In this document: piece after piece, positions 38,042 to 45,332 of the stretch
Layout of the letters: the number at the start of each line of letters is the position of its first letter
How positions within the stretch are numbered: the first letter of the stretch is position 1
Assembly: GCA_022843465.1 (NCBI GenBank)
Contig: JALHNO010000010.1
Span: 19,035 to 83,034, forward strand
Source: Pseudomonadota bacterium
GTDB taxonomy: Bacteria; Pseudomonadota; Gammaproteobacteria; Xanthomonadales; Ahniellaceae
Direction of reading: 5' to 3'
DNA: 64,000 nucleotides
The notes under the pieces: model-generated
What the model was told of the DNA's origin: nothing
Seen by the model: the letters and a program-made list of their open reading frames with translations, nothing else
Databases searched by the model: none
Position numbers and translations under genes: made by a program

Positions 38042-39142
38042 ATGCCGAAGCTCAAGTATCTGTTGCACGTAGCCCTGTTCTCGCTGGCGGTGCTGATCGC
38101 CGCGCCGGCGCGCGCCATCACGCCGGAATCCGGCTTCTGGTACAACATCGACGAGTCGGGCACCGGGATCAGTATCGAGATCACCGACAACTTCCTGTTC
38201 CTGGCTGCCTACGGTTTTGACAACGCCGGCTTCCCGACCTGGTACACCTCGGGCGGCTTCATGACCAGCGACCGCCAGTACACCGGTGGTCTTGCAGCAT
38301 TCCGCAATGGCCAGGCCTTCGGCGGGCCGTGGATCGCACCCACCTACCTCGGCGATACCGGCGGCCAGGTTTCGATTTCCTTCGATCCCAATGACGAAAC
38401 CCGCGCCACCATCAGCTGGTTCGGTCGCACCTACCAGATCCGCCGCTTCGACATCTTCCGCATCCTCTACGGCGCCGGCAACAATATCCACCAGACCCAG
38501 CGCATGTTGGGCGAGTGGACCCTGGTGTTCGACCTCTACAACCGCAGCGCGGATTACCGGGCATTCCCGTACTTCGGTGACGTGCTGATCTTCGATCTGA
38601 TCGACACCAGCACCAATCCCGATTTCTACGATGGCTGCCGCCCGACCAACTCGCTGACCGGTTTCTGCACCACGGCAGCGCTCAGTGCACACGATGCCTC
38701 CGGCTATTACGACAGCGTCAACAATGAGCAGGTCGTGGTGGTCAAGGATGTACCGGCCTCGGGTTCCAGCCCACCGATCTACTTCGCCTATTTCCTGGCC
38801 ACCGGTCTGACCCAGTTCGACGGCGTGGTATCGATCTACTCGCCGCCGGCGACCGGCAGCAGCGGCCCGTTCTATCCGGTTCGTGGCTTCCGCAGTGCGA
38901 GCCGCAAGTACGTGGTCGATGGCAGCGGCCCGAACTCGGTGGATCCCGATGCCAAGTCCGCCCCCGGCGGCGAAAGCCCCTCGCTGGCCAAGGCGATCAT
39001 GCAGGCCAATGGCGGCGTGCTCCCCGAAGGCCTGACCGCCGCCGAAGTCAAAGCCCAGTTCGGCATCGACGTAAGCCGCATGGCGAAGTCACTGAAGCCG
39101 CTCGAACAGCGCCTGCAGAACAAGGCACCGCGCAGTCCCTGA
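38042..39142 (+). CDS. Secreted protein with GFWYN-ESGTGISIE motif, unknown function
   Basis: A 366-residue protein with a clear signal peptide (residues 1-25, ending APARA). The mature protein begins with SGFWYNIDESGTGISIEI, a motif I have seen in repeated, uncharacterised modules of secreted proteins of Lysobacterales relatives. The body is rich in aromatic residues and likely beta-sheet. The C-terminal 60 residues look helical and charged. A strong terminator follows at 39184. It lacks the FxNGFE tail. No enzyme motif is seen. Confidence 0.75.
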   Translation: MPKLKYLLHVALFSLAVLIAAPARAITPESGFWYNIDESGTGISIEITDNFLFLAAYGFDNAGFPTWYTSGGFMTSDRQYTGGLAAFRNGQAFGGPWIAPTYLGDTGGQVSISFDPNDETRATISWFGRTYQIRRFDIFRILYGAGNNIHQTQRMLGEWTLVFDLYNRSADYRAFPYFGDVLIFDLIDTSTNPDFYDGCRPTNSLTGFCTTAALSAHDASGYYDSVNNEQVVVVKDVPASGSSPPIYFAYFLATGLTQFDGVVSIYSPPATGSSGPFYPVRGFRSASRKYVVDGSGPNSVDPDAKSAPGGESPSLAKAIMQANGGVLPEGLTAAEVKAQFGIDVSRMAKSLKPLEQRLQNKAPRSP

Positions 39143-39183
39143 TCATTCCGCGCGGCCCGCCGCGCCGATCAGTCCAGGCAGAT

Positions 39184-39216
39184 ACAAGAGCCGGCCTCGT
39201 GCCGGCTCTTGTGTTT
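39184..39216 (+). terminator. Rho-independent terminator after the secreted protein gene
   Basis: A perfect 12-bp stem, ACAAGAGCCGGC with GCCGGCTCTTGT, and a 5-base loop, followed by a T-rich stretch (GTTTGT). It lies 41 bp after the stop at 39142. Confidence 0.8.
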
Positions 39217-39239
39217 GTGGCAAGGTCGATCCGAGAGGA

Positions 39240-39400
39240 GTAGAACCAGGACATCCACGATTCCGAGATCTCCTAGCCACCAGCGCGCATTGATCTGACT
39301 GCTATCGCTTCTGCGCGGGATGTAGAACCAGGACATCCACGATTCCGAGATCTCCTAGCCACCAGCGCGCATTGATCTGACTGCTATCGCTTCTGCGCGG
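39240..39400. repeat. Two tandem 79-bp repeats upstream of the RAYT gene, period 82 bp
   Basis: Identical copies at 39240-39318 and 39322-39400, each opening with GTAG and containing GGACATCC and GAGATCTC palindromes and ending CGCTTCTGCGCGG. A partly matching inverted segment lies at 40384-40414, on the other side of the RAYT gene (CTCACCGC, GCAGAAG), so these may be the ends of the mobile unit. Confidence 0.9.
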
Positions 39401-39416
39401 TGAGAGTCTGTACGGC

Positions 39417-40379
39417 ATGACCTATCCGCGCTCCACCCTTGCTTCTCCCGGCGCGCCCGGCGTGTTCCACTGCGTATCGCGGTGTGTACGTCGAGCATTC
39501 CTGTGCGGTGAGGACAGCTATACCGGACGTTCGTTCGAACATCGCCGGCAGTGGGTGGAGGATCGGCTACGCGAGATAGGGGAGATCTTTGCGGTATCGA
39601 TCTGGGGATACGCGGTGATGAGCAATCACCTGCATGTGGTCGTCCAGACGTTGCCAGAGTTGGCGTCTGCGTGGTCTGACCAGGAGGTGGCGGAGCGTTG
39701 GGTGCGGTTGTTTCCGCGGCCCGATCAAGCGCCGGACTTGCGTGCCACCATTTTGGCGGGCCACGCCGATCGCGTTGCGGTGCTGCGCGGCCGGCTCGCA
39801 GATCTGTCGTGGTTTATGCGCGCTTTGTCTGAGCCCATCGCGCGCCGGGCGAACAAGGAAGACATCTGCAAAGGCCGCTTTTGGGAAGGCCGTTTCAAGT
39901 GTCAAGCCCTGTTGGACGACACCGCAGTTATTGCAGCCATGACATACGTGGACCTTAATCCGGTTCGCGCCGGGATATGCCACACGCTGGAAGCATCGCA
40001 CCACACGAGCGCCCGCCAGCGCCTCACCGAGATCAAGGCAGAGCCGGCATCAGCAGGTCACGCACTGGCGCCGGTGTTGGGCATTCGAGGTCTGTCGGTG
40101 CTGCGGATGAGTCAGGCCGAGTATCTGGGATTGGTCGACTTCAGCGGTCGCCAGATTCGCGCCGATAAACGCGGTGCGATTGCTGGCCCTGCGCCGTCGG
40201 TCATCGCCAGGCTGGGAACGCGCAGTGAGTCCTGGACGCGGCAAGTGATGGCGGTCGGCTCAGGCTTTGGCCGTGCCATCGGAGCAGTCGACAGCCTGAT
40301 CGAGAAAGCCCGAGCGATGGGGCAATGCTGGTTGCGCGGCATCGGCACCGCGCGTGAACTGGCCAAGGTCACTGGCTGA
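39417..40379 (+). CDS. REP-associated tyrosine transposase (Y1, IS200-like)
   Basis: A 320-residue protein. The metal-binding HUH-type motif is NHLHVVVQ (His near 69 and 71), and the catalytic Tyr is in AAMTYVDLNPVRAG, about Tyr177. The WGYAVMSNHLH block and the WEGRFKCQALLDD block are characteristic of RAYT proteins, the domesticated IS200 relatives thought to spread REP hairpins. The frame is intact and all catalytic residues are present, so the protein could be active. Direct repeats precede it and other repeats follow; GTAG-headed REPs occur at several places in the window. It is longer than typical IS200 transposases owing to a C-terminal extension after about residue 210. Confidence 0.93.
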   Translation: MTYPRSTLASPGAPGVFHCVSRCVRRAFLCGEDSYTGRSFEHRRQWVEDRLREIGEIFAVSIWGYAVMSNHLHVVVQTLPELASAWSDQEVAERWVRLFPRPDQAPDLRATILAGHADRVAVLRGRLADLSWFMRALSEPIARRANKEDICKGRFWEGRFKCQALLDDTAVIAAMTYVDLNPVRAGICHTLEASHHTSARQRLTEIKAEPASAGHALAPVLGIRGLSVLRMSQAEYLGLVDFSGRQIRADKRGAIAGPAPSVIARLGTRSESWTRQVMAVGSGFGRAIGAVDSLIEKARAMGQCWLRGIGTARELAKVTG

Positions 40380-40469
40380 GCACCTATCTCACCGCACCGC
40401 CGGCAGAAGAAGCCAGCGTCTACTGATTCGGTTGCCCGCACTGGCGGTTGAGCCGTGGTGACCTTTGTC

Positions 40470-40710
40470 GACTCCAACATCCAGAGCCGAACCCTACGCG
40501 CCTATGATCTCTGCGACAGTGCGGGCGTCGCCGACCTCTGGCACCGCTGTAGAGCAAAGTGTGGGTGTCCAAGTCTCAGCTGAAGTCTCAAATCCAAGTC
40601 TCAAAGCAGACTCCAACATCCAGAGCCGAACGCCAAGCGAATGTTCGACAGTGCGGGCGTCGCCGACCTCTGGCACCGCTGTAGAGCAAAGTGTGGGTGT
40701 CCAAGTCTCA
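40470..40710. repeat. Two diverged tandem repeats of about 132-139 bp
   Basis: The sequence ACTCCAACATCCAGAGCCGA occurs at 40471 and 40610, and CGACAGTGCGGGCGTCGCCG at 40514 and 40646, followed each time by the same CTCTGGCACCGCTG, AGAGCAAAG and GTGGGTGTCCAAGTCTCA segments. Short AGTCTCA repeats join the two copies. It lies directly upstream of the truncated cytochrome gene and supplies its apparent N-terminus. Confidence 0.9.
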
Positions 40711-41346
40711 TTTGCAGTGTTCACCGCACTCGACTGCCAGCGTTGCCACGCCGGACCCGATTTTACCGACAGCGCACAGGGTCTGCGTCACAACGTCGGC
40801 ACGCTTGGCGCCGGCAGCGGCCTGCGACTTGGCGCGCCGCTGGTTGCGCTCGACACACCGAGTCTGCGCGGCCTGTTCGCTTCGGCGCCGTATCTGCATG
40901 ATGGATCGGCTGCCACCCTGGAAGATGTGCTGACCACACGCAATCCAGACGGCGCCCATGGTGATATCGCGTCAATCAACGCTGCACAACGCAGTGACCT
41001 GCTGGCCTTCCTCCAGCAGATCGACGGCTCCGAGCCTGCAATCGCCGCCGCCGCCACCTTGCAATTGACTGCGCCCACTGACCAGCAAGTCTTCATGCCA
41101 GCGCAAGCGATGAGCCTGAGCATACAAACCGATCTCCCGCAGATTAGCGCCGTCGACTACCTCGTCAACGGCATCGTCGTCGCTACCGCGACATCAGCAC
41201 CGTGGAATGCCCAGTGGACCATAAGCGGCGAAGGCCCAGCCCAGGTCAACGCGTTCCACGATCAGGGCCGATTCAACACCTTGTCGCCTGCGGTCGGCGT
41301 CATCCGACTCGGTGATGTCGTGTTTGTGGATGGGTTCGAGGGCTAG
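40711..41346 (+). pseudogene. 3' remnant of a secreted c-type cytochrome (MauG/peroxidase-like) gene
   Basis: The frame is open from a TTG at 40465, but residues before 40711 come from the tandem repeats and no signal peptide exists. The visible part begins with FTALDCQRCHAGPDF, one c-haem site (CQRCH), then TPSLRGLF, APYLHDGSAATLEDVL and LLAFLQQIDG, the C-terminal half of a di-haem peroxidase-like domain. A beta-rich Ig-like domain follows (QVFMPAQAMSLSI, VDYLVNGIVVATA), then DVVFVDGFEG, the window's C-terminal tag. The first haem domain and export signal are missing, so I treat it as a truncated gene whose 5' part was replaced by repeats after RAYT-associated rearrangement. Confidence 0.78.
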
Positions 41347-41614
41347 CAGCCCACTGATCGCGAAGCCCGATCGACAGGTCTTTCGAGCTGGTGAAGTGAG
41401 GCGCGGGAAGAATCCGGTGGCCGGATCACCTACTTGTTTCGCTCATTCCGAGTGAATGCGCATCGCAGAGGACATCAGGGCCCAAATCGCAGCCTGCCCT
41501 GCGACCGCTCGTGCGCCACTTCCGTTCAGCATTCCGAAGCAGTGACTTCCTCCGGAAGTCGGAGCTATGCTTGGCGCTCAAACGCCTGCGGGGTGCAGGG
41601 TGAGGGATTTGTGC
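41347..41614. other. Intergenic region upstream of the propeller protein gene
   Basis: About 270 bp without coding signal. It holds a palindrome, ACTTCC-TCC-GGAAGT, at about 41548, which might be an operator, and the ribosome site GAGGGA near 41602. No clear promoter is seen. Confidence 0.4.
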
Positions 41615-44614
41615 ATGAACAAGATATTGAACGCCTGGGGGCGCTCGTTGAAATCGATGGCATTCGCCGTCGTGCTGATTTCCGGCACGACGTTCGCTGC
41701 CGACCCGGTGTACACGCCGAACAATGCGCTCGGCGTTGACCCGCGTGTGGACTACACGGCGCTGCTCAAGCTCGGTCCGTGGGATGACCAGAACTACCAA
41801 CTGCGCCTGGAAGATCTCCGCGAACTTCCTGAGAACGATGTGTACCGTCCCGGCGTTCCAGCGTTCTTCAAGATCATGAAGCGTCGCGAGATGGCGGCTG
41901 AGGGGTTCCCGCTCGGAGAGTTCTATCCGCGCGAGCTCAACAAGGAATTCCAGATCCGTTTCGGTGGCCTGACTCAGGGCGGCGTGTTGCATCGTCAAGG
42001 GCTGGGCAAGCACTATCATCCCGACTCGAAGAATCTGCCGCCTCCCGTGCTGTGGGCCACCGATCCACTACCCAAAGCGGCGCCGGTGCTGTTCGAAGGA
42101 CCGTTCGACGGGACCTTGAGTGATAACGAAACCACGATCGAGTTCCATCCTACCAATCCGAATATCGCGATCGCCGGATCCAATGGCAGTGGCGGCCAGC
42201 GCATGTCGTTTTCAAGCAACGGCGGCATGACCTGGGGAAATTCGGGCGCATTGCCGAGCACTTGCTGCGACCCATCAATCGATTTTTCGCCCGATGGTGC
42301 AATCGCATTTGCCGCTTCTCTTGGAACCGGCGGCGGATGCGCATTCAGTCTGTGTACCCAAGTGTTTTGGTCGTTCAATGACGGCCAGACCTGGCAGGGA
42401 CCCGTCAATGTTTCTACCGCGTCTTCCGACAAGGAATTCATCCACGTCGACCGCTCGCCGATTTCGCCATTTTTCGGGCGTGCTTACCTTACTTGGCACC
42501 AGGGCAACGTGATGCAGTTTGCCCGCTCGACGGCGATGCCCGTCAATGGTGGCGCTCCGATGGCCTTCGCGCCCGCTATTTCTTTCGCTGCCGAGGAACG
42601 CGGAATTGGCAGCGACATCTCCACCGATCGCCAGGGCCGGATCTACTACGTGTTTCCGTCGTTGACCACAGGTTCGACCGAAATTCGCCTGCTGCGTTCG
42701 GACGATGGCGGCGTAAGTTTTGTGGACCTCAACGGCGCGGCTGCCGGTCTGTCGGCGCAGGTCTACGATCTGCACGGTCGCTTCGATTTTGCGCTGCCAG
42801 CGATGGAAACGCGCCGTGTGTTCATTTATGCGGCAATTGATGTCGATACCAGTGGTGGCCCGCGCGACGGTCGCGTGTATGTCGCTTTCACCGACGAGAA
42901 TGCGGCAGCGGGAAGTCCAGGCGGCGGCGGTGGATCTGCAGCGAACAGCCATGGCTGGATTCAGGTTGCCTACTCCGACGATCAGGGCGCGACCTGGACG
43001 ACGGCCGCCACGCCGCATTCGACCGCTGATCAAACCACGGTCGACCGCTTCCAGCCCTGGATCGATGTCGATCAGCTGGGCAACGTTCATCTCGGTTTTC
43101 AGGACACCCGAAATTCAGGCGCGGGACTGCGCAACAAGGCCGACTGGTACTACGTGGCTTCGCAGGATGGCGGCGCAACCTGGGTGGAGGAAACCCGTGT
43201 CTCCAGCGTCGTTTCGCAGAACATTGCCGATGGCCAGGAATGGGGCGATTACAACGGCATTTCCGTCGCACCTGGCGCCGCAACGATTGGCATGACCTGG
43301 ACCGACAATCGCATTGTCACGCCGCCGAGCACGGTGAGCCAGCGCTCCTTTGTCGGTATCGTGCAGAACGTTGTGGCTTGCGAAGCACCTGACGCCCCGA
43401 CGATTGGCACGGCTACGGCGACCGCCCCGAATCAGGTGTCGGTCACCTGGTCCAACAGCGCTCCGCCTGCGAGCCAGTTCAACGTGTATCGGGCGGTAGG
43501 AACCTGTGCGGCACCGGGTACCTTCTCTGCAATTGCCACTGGTGTCGCGGGTAGTCCGTTTGTCGATACGACAGTTTCTGGAGGTACCACATACGCGTAC
43601 CGCGTAGCGGGTACAGAGGCCACGGGTGTGTGCGAATCGGCGCAGAGCGCCTGTGTCGAAGTAACCGCGACAGGCGCCTGCACGCTGTCACCGACCTTCG
43701 CAGGTCTGGCCACTGCGGCTAGCGCCGGTGATGCGACCTGCACCAATGACCTGGCCTGGGCTGCCGCTTCGGCGTCCTGTGGTGGACCGGTGACCTTCAA
43801 CATTTACCGTTCGACGACGTCGGGCTTCACACCGGGCGGTGGCAATCTGCTTGCCTCGGCAATCTCGGGAACCACATACAGCGACAGCGAAGCGCTGGTC
43901 AGCGGCACGCCGTACCACTACGTTGTCCGGGCGGTGGACACGGCCAATGGCATCGAAGAGTCGAACACGGTGCAACGCAGTGCCACGCCGTTCGGCGCAG
44001 TCTCCTCGTCGAACTTGGTCGAGACCTTTGAGAACGGCTCCGGTTTCGACAATCCGGGTTGGACGCATCAAGCCCTCGTTGGCGCCAATGATTGGGTCTG
44101 GTCCACTGCGCAAAGTCAGACGCCCACGCATTCGTGGAGCTCAACCAGCTTGCCGTCGGTATCCAGCCGCGTGCTGACAACACCGAGTTTCGGTGCCATT
44201 GCCAGCACGACCCTGTCGTTCTTCCATACCTTCCGCTTCGAGGGCTCGGTATCGAGCTGCTTCGACGCGGGAACTCTGGAAGTCTCAACGGACGGTGGGG
44301 CCAACTGGAGCGTGATGCCGGATGCGAATTTCACGGCGGGCGGATTCAACGGTACGGTGAATGGCGGCTTCAGCAACCCGCTTGCCGGCAAGCGCGCCTG
44401 GTGTTCTGGCACGATTGGTGCCATGACCCAGGTCTCGATCAATCTTGCCTCGTTCGCGGGACAGAACTTGATGGTGCGCTGGCACGAGGGCGACGACAGC
44501 TCGGCGATCGGCCAGGGCTGGTTCGTGGACAGTGTGACCATTACCGATGCCGGCACCGCGTCTGCGTGCTCGACTGGCAGTGGTGGCTTCATCTTCGCCA
44601 ATGGCTTCGAGTAA
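41615..44614 (+). CDS. Large secreted BNR/sialidase-like propeller protein with FANGFE tail
   Basis: A 999-residue exported protein. I start at the ATG at 41615, which has GAGGGA upstream and gives a signal peptide ending GTTFAADP. Residues 130-580 contain BNR/Asp-box-like blocks (SNGGMTWGN, NDGQTWQG, SDDGGVSFVD, SDDQGATWTT, QDGGATWVEE), as in sialidase propellers. Fibronectin type III-like modules follow (VSVTWSNSAPPASQFNVYR; YRVAGTEATGV; FNIYRSTTSGF). A C-terminal beta-sandwich carries TLSFFHTFRF and GWFVDSVTITD. The protein ends GGFIFANGFE. No sialidase arginine triad could be assigned, so a binding role is as likely as catalysis. A terminator follows at 44668. Confidence 0.85.
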   Translation: MNKILNAWGRSLKSMAFAVVLISGTTFAADPVYTPNNALGVDPRVDYTALLKLGPWDDQNYQLRLEDLRELPENDVYRPGVPAFFKIMKRREMAAEGFPLGEFYPRELNKEFQIRFGGLTQGGVLHRQGLGKHYHPDSKNLPPPVLWATDPLPKAAPVLFEGPFDGTLSDNETTIEFHPTNPNIAIAGSNGSGGQRMSFSSNGGMTWGNSGALPSTCCDPSIDFSPDGAIAFAASLGTGGGCAFSLCTQVFWSFNDGQTWQGPVNVSTASSDKEFIHVDRSPISPFFGRAYLTWHQGNVMQFARSTAMPVNGGAPMAFAPAISFAAEERGIGSDISTDRQGRIYYVFPSLTTGSTEIRLLRSDDGGVSFVDLNGAAAGLSAQVYDLHGRFDFALPAMETRRVFIYAAIDVDTSGGPRDGRVYVAFTDENAAAGSPGGGGGSAANSHGWIQVAYSDDQGATWTTAATPHSTADQTTVDRFQPWIDVDQLGNVHLGFQDTRNSGAGLRNKADWYYVASQDGGATWVEETRVSSVVSQNIADGQEWGDYNGISVAPGAATIGMTWTDNRIVTPPSTVSQRSFVGIVQNVVACEAPDAPTIGTATATAPNQVSVTWSNSAPPASQFNVYRAVGTCAAPGTFSAIATGVAGSPFVDTTVSGGTTYAYRVAGTEATGVCESAQSACVEVTATGACTLSPTFAGLATAASAGDATCTNDLAWAAASASCGGPVTFNIYRSTTSGFTPGGGNLLASAISGTTYSDSEALVSGTPYHYVVRAVDTANGIEESNTVQRSATPFGAVSSSNLVETFENGSGFDNPGWTHQALVGANDWVWSTAQSQTPTHSWSSTSLPSVSSRVLTTPSFGAIASTTLSFFHTFRFEGSVSSCFDAGTLEVSTDGGANWSVMPDANFTAGGFNGTVNGGFSNPLAGKRAWCSGTIGAMTQVSINLASFAGQNLMVRWHEGDDSSAIGQGWFVDSVTITDAGTASACSTGSGGFIFANGFE

Positions 44615-44667
44615 CTGAGGATCGGCCGCGGCGTGCAAACAGCGCCGCGGATTCGGAGTGGCAAAGC

Positions 44668-44703
44668 AGAACGGCCGGGCGACCCCCCGCCGTTCTCTTT
44701 CTT
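44668..44703 (+). terminator. Probable Rho-independent terminator
   Basis: Stem AGAACGGC with GCCGTTCT, with further C/G pairing in the loop, followed by CTTTCTT. It lies 54 bp after the stop of the propeller protein gene. Confidence 0.65.
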
Positions 44704-44719
44704 GCATATGAACTTCTAT

Positions 44720-45110
44720 CAGCCTCCGGCAACGCCGTGCGTGCGCCGCCTGCACTCAAACGAAATTTGCCAACTCGCGCCATCGACCTCCGAAGTTTGG
44801 CACTGCTGCCTACGCTGCCATGGAGATTCAGGGTCCGCCTGATGTTGCGGCATTCGCCTTCCAGTGGCGTGCGGTCGCCCCGCGGTTTGTCGACGTGGGA
44901 ACCGCGCGACCCGGCTTGCGACTGCTGAACCAAAACTGGTACGAGGTGGTACGTTCGTAGGCGCTTCGGCGGCGGTATTCATAGTCGATACTGGCTCGGT
45001 GTTCGAGGATGTCATCCGCGTTCTCGCGAGTCCGGTCGGGCCCGGGTTGACCGTCGCTTACGGTGCACAAAGGGCATCCACGCGACCGCGATGGCGCCTG
45101 ATGACGCGGC
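44720..45110 (-). pseudogene. Decayed copy of the small secreted protein gene at 48160-48738
   Basis: No single frame is intact, but on the minus strand pieces in different frames match the intact gene 3.4 kb away. RQQCQTSEVDGASWQISFE (frame ending near 44760) matches RQHWQTSDDDGATWQTSFD. TSYQFWFSS (about 44940) matches RRWYQFWSDD, preceded by YEYRRRSAYE, which matches YNAYDGITRR. DRTRENADDILEH (about 45020) resembles GENRITLV through LAEH. DNA similarity is visible at 44750-44850 against about 48190-48290. Several frameshifts and a deletion separate the pieces. It sits downstream of, and convergent to, a FANGFE protein gene, as the intact copy does. Confidence 0.8.
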
Positions 45111-45332
45111 ACGCTCCGCGACTTGGATCAAAGCGGTGTGCTGAACCCGCTCATGCACTTGAACGAGGGGTCCGCTGACAGCGCGATCAACATGTTCATC
45201 CGGCAGCAGACCGCAGGCATGCTGCGCCGCGCGATGGCGATCCGGGCGTAGTTGCTGAATACTTGGCGGCTTGGCGCTCCGCTGATGCGGGGACGGCCGA
45301 ATGTGAAAGCCAGATGACTGAGGGGGAACGCG
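45111..45332. other. Intergenic region with a short unassigned open frame
   Basis: A stop-to-stop frame at about 45100-45250 on the plus strand encodes LNPLMHLNEGSADSAINMF and then IRQQTAGMLRRAMAIRA. It looks protein-like but is under 50 codons and has no good start, so it may be the 3' end of another dead gene. The rest holds the promoter region of the protease gene. Confidence 0.35.
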
